7,676 nucleotides of DNA, taken from assembly GCA_023393825.1 (NCBI GenBank), contig JAEXBW010000008.1, positions 1 through 7,676 of the forward strand. Direction: 5' to 3'. A model generated the notes under the pieces. The model had not been told where the DNA came from and did no database searches. It worked only from the letters and a program-made list of their open reading frames with translations. Below, piece after piece: positions 1-6,451 of this stretch. The position numbers and the translations under genes were made by a program. Origin of the DNA: Elusimicrobiota bacterium (GTDB taxonomy: Bacteria; Elusimicrobiota; Elusimicrobia; Elusimicrobiales; Elusimicrobiaceae). Position 1 is the stretch's first letter. Each line of letters begins with the position of its first letter.

Positions 1-1
1 T

Positions 2-109
2 GAAATTAAGCATGGCGCCAAACCGGAAAAAGGAACTTTGGTTGTTTATTATAATTCTTTGGAAGAACTTGAAGTTATTGCAGAAAAACTTAAAAGCAAA
101 CTTTTATAG
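2..109 (+). CDS. parB: ParB/Spo0J-like chromosome partition protein, C-terminal end (5' partial)
   Basis: Only the last 35 codons and the TAG stop are visible; the gene starts before the window. The tail has the pattern of the ParB C-terminal dimerisation domain: a basic I-K-H-G segment, a Lys/Gly turn, a beta-strand ending in Val-Val-Tyr-Tyr-Asn-Ser, then a Leu/Glu-rich helix (LEELEVIAEKL). Family members typically carry K-G-x-I-x-I-x-Y-Y-S-x-E-D-L-E-R here. ParB binds parS sites, spreads on DNA as a CTP-dependent clamp and works with ParA and SMC in chromosome segregation. A parS-like palindrome lies about 200 bp downstream. The DNA-binding and CTPase parts are outside the window, so the identification rests on a short tail; a plasmid-type ParB paralogue is possible. 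Confidence 0.65.
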   Translation, partial: EIKHGAKPEKGTLVVYYNSLEELEVIAEKLKSKLL

Positions 110-123
110 TTTTTAGATTTGCA

Positions 124-168
124 AAAACAAAGCCCCGCGGTTTTTAAAATCGTGGGGTTTTTGTTTGG
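124..168 (+). terminator. Intrinsic terminator after the parB-like gene
   Basis: A GC-rich stem pairs 133-139 (ccccgcg) with 151-157 (cgtgggg, one G-U pair) across an 11-nt A/T loop and is followed by a T-rich run. The A-rich left flank means it could also work on the other strand. It lies 15-25 nt after the TAG stop, as expected for the end of a parB transcript. Confidence 0.8.
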
Positions 169-308
169 TTATTTTTTGGGCGGCTTTTTTTTGGGATAAT
201 TTTTTGGGGATAATTTTTTTGGCAACAAGTTTTGGGCCTGCCAAATATTTGCGGCAAAAATAACTTTCGGCAAAAATATTTTTGGGCATATTTTTCAATT
301 TTGCGTTT

Positions 309-324
309 GTTTTCACATGAAAAC
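309..324. promoter_or_regulatory. parS-like palindrome near parB
   Basis: A perfect inverted repeat has 7-bp arms GTTTTCA and TGAAAAC around a CA centre. The inner 12 bases TTTCACATGAAA differ at one position from the core of the canonical parS site (TGTTTCACGTGAAACA). The outer G and C of the consensus are displaced by an extra A/T pair in each arm, which counts against it because these bases are usually conserved. Position 200 bp downstream of a parB-like gene is typical for parS. It may be a degenerate or lineage-specific parS, or a chance palindrome in A/T-rich DNA. Confidence 0.35.
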
Positions 325-705
325 CTCTCGTTTCTGCAAAATCGTCATTTTTAGCAGGATAAATATAAAAATCTCCGACGGAGAATTTTGTAAATTAGCA
401 TAAACGCTTTATTTAAGGCTTATTTTAAAACAAAGAGTAGTTGTCGCGGAAAGGCTGCAAAAACGGCTAAAAAGCCCGTCTTTGGCTAAAATCAGGCATT
501 TTGGGCTATAGTCGTCATCTCTTTTTTTAAAAAATGTTAAAAACCAGCCTCCCTGTCCCCTTTTTCCCTTTGTGTTAGCAAAACTAACTCGGGATAAAAT
601 AAGAAATACTTAAAATAAAAATCGGGCGCCATAAAAATAAAAAAATGAGAACACTAAAAAGAATGGGGAAAGTAAAAATAAAAAAACAGAAAATTATAAA
701 CAATA

Positions 706-834
706 AAAAATTAACTGGGTTAAGGCTAACTTTAAAAAAGAGGGAATACGGCGTTTTGATAAAATGGCCGCTGAAGTTATTGAAAACATTAAAACTGTAG
801 ATTTTTTGCCAGCTTTTGGGAAAATGAGTTTTTG
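706..834 (+). pseudogene. Possible decayed coding fragment, unknown family
   Basis: An open stretch of 42 codons runs from just after a TAA to a TGA at 832-834. Its translation looks more protein-like than the surrounding DNA: N-W-V-K-A-N-F-K-K-E-G-I, then R-R-F-D-K-M-A-A-E-V-I-E-N-I-K, ending F-G-K-M-S-F. There is no in-frame ATG near the beginning (the first Met is at residue 21) and no Shine-Dalgarno sequence at a sensible place, so it is not an intact gene. I do not recognise a family. It may be the remnant of a gene lost from the spacer, or chance. Confidence 0.2.
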
Positions 835-939
835 AAAAATTATATTTGACTCTTGTCCGTCGCGGTTAAAAAGATGCGCGGCGGAAATTTTCAAATGATG
901 GACGGGTGAGAACTATTGTCTGGCGCCTACGCATCGGAG

Positions 940-965
940 GAAATTTTGATTTTATTATTAGCGCG
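940..965. repeat. Dispersed repeat, copy A
   Basis: This 26-bp sequence consists of G, then aaattttgattttatt, a 4-base variable part, then gcgcg. It recurs at 1320-1345 with two mismatches, exactly 380 bp away and in the same orientation. Sequences after the shared part differ between the copies. No gene lies in or between them. Confidence 0.6.
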
Positions 966-972
966 ACGCTTT

Positions 973-994
973 GTATTTTGCAAGTATTTTGCGG
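973..994. repeat. 11-bp tandem duplication
   Basis: Two adjacent 11-bp units share the 9-mer gtattttgc (973-981 and 984-992). They differ only in the last two bases of the unit. It sits just downstream of repeat copy A and looks like a local slippage duplication. Confidence 0.45.
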
Positions 995-1319
995 CAAGAC
1001 AAGGAGCGGATAGGGAAGTATACCACGAGGGGCTGGAAGCCCGTGTATCTGACCGACCCAAGCGACAAAGTATTGACGCAAAAGACGTCGACAAAATCGT
1101 GTGATTTGGATAGATTTGAGGTTAGTTTATGTTTTCTTTACCGCAAGGTCTCTTTGGAGCGACTGGAAGAGAAAACTTCTCTCATTACCCCAAACCCCAT
1201 GCCTCTTAGAAAAGTATAGCCAAAGCTAGCGTTAATCCTCTCAATATCACGCTTTTTGCTAATGCACTTCGTGCCAGAGCATATTTGACGACAGCACGCG
1301 TGGATTTTAAGATTTTGAA

Positions 1320-1345
1320 GAAATTTTGATTTTATTCTGAGCGCG
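1320..1345. repeat. Dispersed repeat, copy B
   Basis: This is the second copy of the 26-bp element at 940-965 (24 of 26 bases identical). It is followed by gcgcggactacaag and then by a weak hairpin around cgaacgtagtgagtttcg (about 1363-1380), the kind of short near-palindrome often found in dispersed intergenic repeats. Confidence 0.6.
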
Positions 1346-1462
1346 GACTACAAGAGAGTACACGAACGTAGTGAGTTTCGGTAGTTTAGCGAAGAAAAAA
1401 TTAAAATTTACCAAAATATGGAAATCTGCTAGCTTTTCCCCAATAGAACAGACCACTATAAA

Positions 1463-1500
1463 TAACAAACAAAAACCCTGCCGTCGTGTAACGGCAGGGT
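1463..1500 (-). terminator. Strong intrinsic terminator of the arginine decarboxylase/agmatinase operon
   Basis: A perfect 10-bp stem pairs 1475-1484 (accctgccgt) with 1491-1500 (acggcagggt) across a 6-nt loop. Read on the - strand it is followed by TTTTTGTTTG, a standard U-tract. It lies 18 bp after the speB stop codon, so it ends that operon. Confidence 0.92.
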
Positions 1501-1518
1501 AAATGTACTAATAGATTC

Positions 1519-2391
1519 TTACTTTGTTACTATGTATCCCATCAGGCGGTATACCATCTTGGAAACATTAAATTCCGAAATATTGCTGCCTTTTATCGGG
1601 GCTGTTTCCACAACGTCTATTGCAACGACGTTCTTTGTCTGGCATACGGCTTTAAACAGGGCCATGGCATCGTACCAAGTAAAACCACCGGGTTGGGGTG
1701 TACCTGTGCCGGGGACGACGGACGGGTCAAAACCGTCAACATCTATCGTCATATAAACAGTATCCGTAAGGTTTTTAAGCACATTGGGTATTAACTTTTT
1801 AATATCCAAGTTTTCGTGCATTAAAAATGTTTTTACATTACCGCTGTTTATATTCTGCTTTTCGTCAGAACCGACGCTTCTGATACCGCACTGCACCACT
1901 TTAACTTCTCTAGAAGCCGGGTAAACCGCGCAGGCATGGGATCTTTCGTCGCCGAAGTATGATTCCCTCAAGTCGGCATGAGCATCAAAATGAAACACTG
2001 AAAGCTTTTTGCCGTACTTTTTAATATAAGGGGCTATCAGCGCTTGAGATATTGAATGCTCGCCGCCCAAGTAAATGGGCAAGGCTTTGTTGTTTGCCAT
2101 ATAGTCTGCTGCATACTTTTCTATACGGTCAAAAACGGCCTTCTCGCTACCTTTGCAATTAATGGCGGGGAGGGTATGAATCCCTTCCTTCCATGTTTCC
2201 GTCTTGGTTTCTTCGTCCCACAATTCTATTTGCGGGGAGGCTTCTATAATGGCCGCAGGGCCTTTTTCCGTACCTGCGCCGTAGGAAACTGTTCTTTCGT
2301 ACGGCACGGGAATTACTGCAAAACGACACTTACCCAGAGGGGGTTGTTTTCCCTCCACGGCAAGGAACTGCTCAGCTTTTTTACTTTTCAT
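1519..2391 (-). CDS. speB: Agmatinase (agmatine ureohydrolase)
   Basis: This 290-residue protein is a full-length member of the ureohydrolase (arginase/agmatinase) superfamily. It should hydrolyse agmatine to putrescine and urea with a binuclear manganese centre in the cytoplasm. All metal-ligand motifs are present: GGEHS (His112), DAHAD (Asp136, His138, Asp140) and DVDGFDP (Asp217, Asp219). The last is followed by the family's PGTGTPQPGG loop and the late VAIDVVETAP strand. Agmatinase, rather than arginase or formimidoglutamase, is inferred mainly from the decarboxylase encoded 13 bp upstream in the same operon, whose product is agmatine. The ATG at 2391 follows an A-rich, weak Shine-Dalgarno (AAAAGAA), so translation may depend on readthrough from the upstream gene. 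A strong terminator follows. Confidence 0.93.
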   Translation of the reverse strand: MKSKKAEQFLAVEGKQPPLGKCRFAVIPVPYERTVSYGAGTEKGPAAIIEASPQIELWDEETKTETWKEGIHTLPAINCKGSEKAVFDRIEKYAADYMANNKALPIYLGGEHSISQALIAPYIKKYGKKLSVFHFDAHADLRESYFGDERSHACAVYPASREVKVVQCGIRSVGSDEKQNINSGNVKTFLMHENLDIKKLIPNVLKNLTDTVYMTIDVDGFDPSVVPGTGTPQPGGFTWYDAMALFKAVCQTKNVVAIDVVETAPIKGSNISEFNVSKMVYRLMGYIVTK

Positions 2392-2404
2392 ATAGTTCTT
2401 TTAA

Positions 2405-2956
2405 TTATCTTACAAACACTGCAGCGGCGACGACCGTTGTCCATACGCCGTCAACGCAAATAGCGGACTGGGTAATATTTGTTGTTTTAACAATTTTGCC
2501 GCTCATTTTCCAAATTTCTTCCTTTTGGTTCCAGGTGGTATTGTTATCAAATTCAATACCGAGTGTGGTAGATAACATCATTGCCGCAAGATCTTCAGCA
2601 TAGTCACCGGCTTTTTGGTCGGCTTCGCCGAAGCTGTGGTGTTCTGAAATGTATCCGTGTGTAGCTTTTTCCTTAGGTATTGCAAGACCTACGGAAGCAG
2701 AGATTAAACGTCTGTTTTCATTGCTTGTGTTTCTGCTGATTACGCAGTGTAATATCTGGCCTGCGCTCAGCTTTTCCAAACCTTTACTGACTGAGACAAC
2801 TTTGCATCTGGGCGGGAAAATACTGGATACCGGCACCAGATTGAACTTTGCAATTTTAGCATCTCGGAGGGCTTCCTCGAAGCTAGCAAGTTTTTCTTTA
2901 TGTCTGCCAACGCCTTTCGTAAGGAAAATTTCCTTAGGGACAAACGGTTCGTACAT
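2405..2956 (-). CDS. pdaD: Pyruvoyl-dependent arginine decarboxylase
   Basis: This 183-residue protein has the hallmark FNLVPVSSIFPP segment. By analogy with the Methanocaldococcus enzyme, the proenzyme cleaves itself between Ser44 and Ser45, giving a short beta chain and an alpha chain whose N-terminal Ser45 becomes the catalytic pyruvoyl group. Asn39, six residues before Ser45, matches the conserved active-site Asn. Glu105 in YISEHHSFGE is the likely conserved acid. It converts arginine to agmatine and CO2 without pyridoxal phosphate and normally acts as a trimer of alpha-beta units. It is first in an operon with speB, giving a complete arginine-to-putrescine route. The ATG at 2956 follows GAGAG at 2966-2970 (9-nt spacing). 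A biosynthetic role fits the agmatinase partner; an acid-resistance role as in chlamydial AaxB would be expected next to an arginine/agmatine antiporter, which is not seen here. Confidence 0.93.
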   Translation of the reverse strand: MYEPFVPKEIFLTKGVGRHKEKLASFEEALRDAKIAKFNLVPVSSIFPPRCKVVSVSKGLEKLSAGQILHCVISRNTSNENRRLISASVGLAIPKEKATHGYISEHHSFGEADQKAGDYAEDLAAMMLSTTLGIEFDNNTTWNQKEEIWKMSGKIVKTTNITQSAICVDGVWTTVVAAAVFVR

Positions 2957-2981
2957 TTTTTTGTTCTCTCTTATATAAGTG

Positions 2982-3006
2982 ATATTCCCTGCAAGTCAGG
3001 GATATT
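2982..3006. promoter_or_regulatory. Hairpin in the divergent intergenic region, with possible promoter
   Basis: The inverted repeat ccctg (2987-2991) / caggg (2997-3001) is extended by an A/T stem with one bulge (2982-2985 with 3003-3006) around a 5-nt loop. It lies between the decarboxylase start (2956, -) and the peptidase start (3057, +). A TATAAT on the - strand (3024-3019) could be the -10 box for the decarboxylase operon, which would put the hairpin in its 5' leader, but no good -35 is visible. It could be an operator, a leader structure or a weak terminator. Confidence 0.35.
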
Positions 3007-3056
3007 ATTTTATAAAATATTATAACAAAAATAAAACGCTGTTGCTTATAGAATAT

Positions 3057-5105
3057 ATGAAACTATTTTCTTTATTACTCTCTTTCTTTTTACTATATAC
3101 AAGCTTAACGGCGGGGGAAACGGTTATGGCAAACAAAATGTTCAACGAAAACGGTGTTCTTCATTTCAATTATAAAGCGGCTGATTTAGCCCCTGCGGAG
3201 GCTTCCGCCCGCAAAGTGCTGGAAGAGGACCTTGCAAAAATAGTTGCCATAAAAAAAGAAAACAGAACCTTTGAAAATACTTTTTTAGCATACGATGACG
3301 CCTTTGATAAATACTCCCAAGCAATAGGGCAGGCGGGATTTTTGGCTTATGTTTCCGACGATGAAGCTTTGCGCAATACCGCGCTGGAGCTGGAGCAGGA
3401 AATAAGCAAATATATGATAGATATTGCCACCCGCCGCGATATTTACCAAGCATTCAAAGATTACGCGGACACCAATCCCGCTCTTCCGCCGATAGAAGCA
3501 GGAAGGCTAAAAGACACTATGATAGGTTTTAGGAAAAGCGGTTTAACGCTTAACGATAAAGATTTAGAGGAATTTAAAGAGATAAATAAGAAGAATTCTG
3601 AAAACTCTATAAACTTTTCCAAAAATATTCGCGAATATAAAGACTCCCTTGCCGTTACAAAAGACCAGCTTGCAGGGCTAGAGGAAGATTATATAAACAA
3701 GCTGCAAAAAACCGACGACGGTAAATATATAGTAACGCTTGATTACCCCGACTATATCCCCTTTATGCTTAACGCCAAGGACGACGAAGCCAGAAAAGCG
3801 CTTGAATATAAATACAACAGAAGAGGGGGGGAAGAAAACGTAAACTTGTTGGAAGACACCCTTATGCTGCGCTATTCTTCCGCCAAGCTTTTAGGTTATA
3901 AAAACCATGCCGAAAACCGCCTTGATACCAGAATGGCAAAAAATCCCGAAACGGTTATTAACTTTTTGGAAGATTTGGAAAAGAAGTTAAAACCGATGTC
4001 AGAAAAAGAAGAAAAGGAAATACTTAAATTTAAGTTTGAAAAATCTGGCATAGAAAGCAAACGCCTTAACGCTTGGGAAACAGGTTATTGGACCAATCTG
4101 CACAAAAAGGAAAATTACGACGTAGACCAAGAAAAATTAAAAGAGTTTTTTGCCACCGATTATGTTATAGAGCAGATGTTTAATATCTTCGGTAATTTAT
4201 TTGGCGTTACATTTAAACCGGTGCAAATACCAGTGTGGCATAAAGACGTAAAAACCTATGCGGTAACGGACAGCGACACGCAAAAAACCGTGGGTTATAT
4301 TTATATGGACCTTTTCCCCAGAGAAGGCAAATATAAACACGCCGCGTGCTTTGATTTGGTTGACGGCAAACAGAACCACGACGGCGCCTATCAAAAGCCT
4401 TTTACGGCCATTGTTGCCAATTTAAACCCGCCCACAAAAGATGCTCCTTCGCTTTTAAAACACGACGAGGTGGAAACATTATTCCACGAGTTCGGCCACG
4501 TTTTGCATAATGTGCTTACGGAAGCTAAATATTCTTCTATCTCAGGCACGTCCGTCAGCAGGGATTTTGTGGAAGTTCCCTCTCAAATACTTGAAAACTG
4601 GGCTTGGCACCCCGTTGTGTTAAAACAAATATCAAAAAGTTATAAAACAGGCAAACCGCTTGACGACGCAACCATTGCAAAAATGCTTGCCGCAAAAAAT
4701 CATTGTTCAGGCACATTTTATCTTCGCCAAGACTTTTTGGCGCAAATGGATATGAAGTATAACACCGCCGTAAAACCCGTTGATACAACCGCTATTTGGG
4801 CAAAATATTCCGACACTATCCGCGGAGTGCCGATGACAAAAGGGACATATCCGCAGGCAAGTTTTGACCATATTATGGGCGGCTACGACGCAGGCTATTA
4901 CGGTTATTTATGGGCGGAAGTTATTGCGTTGGACTTCTTTTCCGAATTTGAAAAGCAAGGCCTTTTTAACACGCAGCTGGGCCGCAAGTTCCGCAAGGAA
5001 ATACTTGCGCAGGGCGGCAGTTACGACGAAGAAGTTTTGGTTAAAAACTTTTTGGGCAGGCCTGTTTCCAACGAGCCTTTCCTTAAAAATATCGGATTGA
5101 AATGA
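3057..5105 (+). CDS. M3-family zinc oligopeptidase (Dcp/thimet-oligopeptidase type), probably exported
   Basis: From this ATG the protein has 682 residues, the usual size for Dcp/OpdA-type enzymes (about 680). It should cleave short peptides using one zinc ion. The active site is LFHEFGHVLH (His477, Glu478, His481), with third ligand Glu506 in DFVEVPSQ, exactly 25 residues after His481 as in the family. The substrate-binding set His605, Tyr610 and Tyr617 in FDHIMGGYDAGYYGYLW matches thimet oligopeptidase spacing. The N-terminal half is the family's helical domain. Residues 1-20 (MKLFSLLLSFFLLYTSLTAG) look like a signal peptide, which would place it outside the inner membrane. The start is uncertain. 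The upstream GTG at 2979 reads through the intergenic hairpin and is unlikely, while an ATG at 3126 has a far better Shine-Dalgarno (GGGGGA, 3113-3118) and would give a 659-residue cytosolic form. Its stop overlaps the next gene's start by 4 bp. Confidence 0.9.
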   Translation: MKLFSLLLSFFLLYTSLTAGETVMANKMFNENGVLHFNYKAADLAPAEASARKVLEEDLAKIVAIKKENRTFENTFLAYDDAFDKYSQAIGQAGFLAYVSDDEALRNTALELEQEISKYMIDIATRRDIYQAFKDYADTNPALPPIEAGRLKDTMIGFRKSGLTLNDKDLEEFKEINKKNSENSINFSKNIREYKDSLAVTKDQLAGLEEDYINKLQKTDDGKYIVTLDYPDYIPFMLNAKDDEARKALEYKYNRRGGEENVNLLEDTLMLRYSSAKLLGYKNHAENRLDTRMAKNPETVINFLEDLEKKLKPMSEKEEKEILKFKFEKSGIESKRLNAWETGYWTNLHKKENYDVDQEKLKEFFATDYVIEQMFNIFGNLFGVTFKPVQIPVWHKDVKTYAVTDSDTQKTVGYIYMDLFPREGKYKHAACFDLVDGKQNHDGAYQKPFTAIVANLNPPTKDAPSLLKHDEVETLFHEFGHVLHNVLTEAKYSSISGTSVSRDFVEVPSQILENWAWHPVVLKQISKSYKTGKPLDDATIAKMLAAKNHCSGTFYLRQDFLAQMDMKYNTAVKPVDTTAIWAKYSDTIRGVPMTKGTYPQASFDHIMGGYDAGYYGYLWAEVIALDFFSEFEKQGLFNTQLGRKFRKEILAQGGSYDEEVLVKNFLGRPVSNEPFLKNIGLK

Positions 5106-6382
5106 TAAACAAAATAAAAGCTTTACTGATGAGAGAAGAGCGTTCCCGCCGCGTGTGGCTTACCGCCTTAATAATAGCCGCAGGGACACTTTTTGCCGCA
5201 GCAGTATGCGCTTTTTATGTTTATGTTTTAGGCAAACCTTTCTACCCTTACGGCACTTTATTTTGCGCGTGGCCCGATACCTTCGGCGACATTATGTTCC
5301 CGCTAAACACCGTCTTAGGAACAATGCAGCCATATCAATATATAGGGCATAATTACCTGCCGCTTACTTATGTTTTACTTTGGCCTTTAAGAATGTTCCC
5401 CGCGCAAACGGGAGCATTGTTTGCGGTTTTTGCTTTTTTGGTTTTTATGCTGTGTTATACAAGGGTAAATTTAAAAAATATTGCGGGCGGCGGCTGGGCG
5501 GCAATAATATTTACTTTCCTTTGTTATCCCGTCTTTTTTCTGGCGGAAAGGGCCAATGTGGAAATGCTGCTTTTTGCTTTGTTTACGGGTTTTATCTTGA
5601 CGTACAGAAAGAAGTTTTTTTACGCCGCGGCAATTATTCTTGCTATGTTAATTTCCCAAAAAATATATCCAGCCGTATTTCTTATTTTATTTGTAAAAGA
5701 TAAACAATTTAAAGCGGCGTTCCTTTCTATTTTATTAAGCGTCGGCTTCTTCTTTTTAGGCCTTGCCTTAACGGGCAATAATCCGCACGGGCTTGCAACA
5801 AACCTTGCTTATTTTAACGAGAGATACGCCATAGGGCCGCAAGGGATAGCCTTTTCCCACACGCTTTACGCGCTTATAAGGCTGCCTTTTACTGTTGCGC
5901 TAAATTACTATTCTATAACGATGGAAACTTACAAAAGCATAAGCTCCGCTCTTGCTTTCCCGTATATGATATTTTGCTTTGTGTTCTTTTCTATTGCAAG
6001 TCTTATTGTTATCTTAAAGCAAAAAGCTTTTTGGAAGGATATTTTTATTTTGGCGGCGTGTTCCGTGTGGCTGCCTTATGTTTCTTTTGACTACACCCTT
6101 ATTTGGCTGCTGCCGCCGTTTTTTATGTTCACGGCCGACGGAGAAAAGGAAAATAAAAAAGATGTTTTAATGTACGGCGTTTTGTTCGGGCTGTTGTTTA
6201 TCCCGATGAACTGGTATTGGCTGTGCGCAACCGAGTACTGGCGCATAAATATCGGCGTGCCGATAAGAACATCTTTGCTGGGTTTTATGTTGGTTTATAT
6301 TATGTTTAAAGATTTAAGCATAAATGAACTATGGCACAATTTAAAGCTTTACCTTAGCAACGTGTTGCCCTTTGCCAAATAA
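5102..6382 (+). CDS. Polytopic membrane protein, GT87/DUF2029-like glycosyltransferase
   Basis: This 426-residue protein has a basic N-terminus and about 10-11 hydrophobic segments (roughly 20-43, 84-119, 131-168, 172-223, 283-305, 311-340, 355-372, 388-402). Features resembling GT-C glycosyltransferases of family GT87 are: an acidic first outer loop PDTFGDIMFP (Asp60, Asp63), an aromatic/Pro segment YLPLTYVLLWPL, the ERANVEMLLFAL motif (GT87 proteins usually have R-G-N-x-D/E here) and a following QKIYP (usually K-x-Y-P). Such enzymes use polyprenyl-phosphate sugars to glycosylate lipids or envelope polymers; the actual substrate cannot be read from sequence. The ATG overlaps the peptidase stop as ATGA, suggesting translational coupling, although no functional link between the two is known to me. 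An unrelated polytopic protein of unknown function remains possible. Confidence 0.65.
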   Translation: MINKIKALLMREERSRRVWLTALIIAAGTLFAAAVCAFYVYVLGKPFYPYGTLFCAWPDTFGDIMFPLNTVLGTMQPYQYIGHNYLPLTYVLLWPLRMFPAQTGALFAVFAFLVFMLCYTRVNLKNIAGGGWAAIIFTFLCYPVFFLAERANVEMLLFALFTGFILTYRKKFFYAAAIILAMLISQKIYPAVFLILFVKDKQFKAAFLSILLSVGFFFLGLALTGNNPHGLATNLAYFNERYAIGPQGIAFSHTLYALIRLPFTVALNYYSITMETYKSISSALAFPYMIFCFVFFSIASLIVILKQKAFWKDIFILAACSVWLPYVSFDYTLIWLLPPFFMFTADGEKENKKDVLMYGVLFGLLFIPMNWYWLCATEYWRINIGVPIRTSLLGFMLVYIMFKDLSINELWHNLKLYLSNVLPFAK

Positions 6383-6400
6383 CCCCTATAAACGCAAATA

Positions 6401-6433
6401 TAAACCCCCTGCAAAGCTTACGCAGGGGGTTTA
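6401..6433. terminator. Bidirectional terminator between convergent operons
   Basis: A perfect 12-bp stem pairs 6401-6412 (taaaccccctgc) with 6422-6433 (gcagggggttta) across a 9-nt loop. It lies 18 bp after the membrane protein stop and 18 bp after the rubredoxin stop on the other strand. A/T-rich flanks on both sides let it serve both operons. Confidence 0.9.
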
Positions 6434-6451
6434 TTGTTGAAAGGGAAAAAC

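Larger units (their letters stand above)
170..1460. other. 1.3-kb gene-poor spacer
   Basis: I find no convincing gene here. Contents from left to right: T-rich DNA with tandem TTTTTTGGG(G)ATAA units (about 188-213); a parS-like palindrome (309-324); a small hairpin (372-384); A/T-rich DNA with no clear structure (about 400-700); a 42-codon open stretch without a start (706-834); a 26-bp sequence repeated at 940-965 and 1320-1345; an 11-bp tandem duplication (973-994); and a hairpin at 1030-1042. A 67-codon Lys-rich frame on the - strand (316 to 113) has a GTG start and an AGAGG 7 nt upstream. However, it is low-complexity and runs through the parB terminator, so I do not call it a gene. Other short frames (TTG-started at 916-1104; ATG at 971-1219; several on -) overlap each other and match no family I know. 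No tRNA, rRNA, tmRNA, 6S, SRP or RNase P signature was seen. Confidence 0.7.

Noticed and set aside
1030..1042. Hairpin GGGCT-GGA-AGCCC as an RNA gene or tRNA arm
   Set aside because: No cloverleaf, T-loop motif or other conserved RNA signature surrounds it, and there is no T-run for a terminator.
866..1081. 71-codon - strand frame
   Set aside because: It lies opposite the other spurious frames, resembles no family I know and has no convincing ribosome binding site.
916..1219. Overlapping + strand frames (TTG at 916, ATG at 971) in the spacer
   Set aside because: They overlap each other in different frames, have no recognisable domains and contain the repeat and tandem-duplication sequences.
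1475..1500. CRISPR repeat or attachment site
   Set aside because: The single perfect inverted repeat followed by a T-run is an ordinary intrinsic terminator. No array of regularly spaced repeats exists anywhere in the window.
2056..2463. 135-codon + strand frame opposite speB
   Set aside because: It is a shadow of the well-supported agmatinase gene on the other strand, with a Cys/Phe-rich composition and no domain.
2979..3056. GTG-initiated N-terminal extension of the M3 peptidase
   Set aside because: It reads through the intergenic hairpin, has no ribosome binding site and adds 26 residues before a typical signal peptide; the total would exceed the family's usual length.
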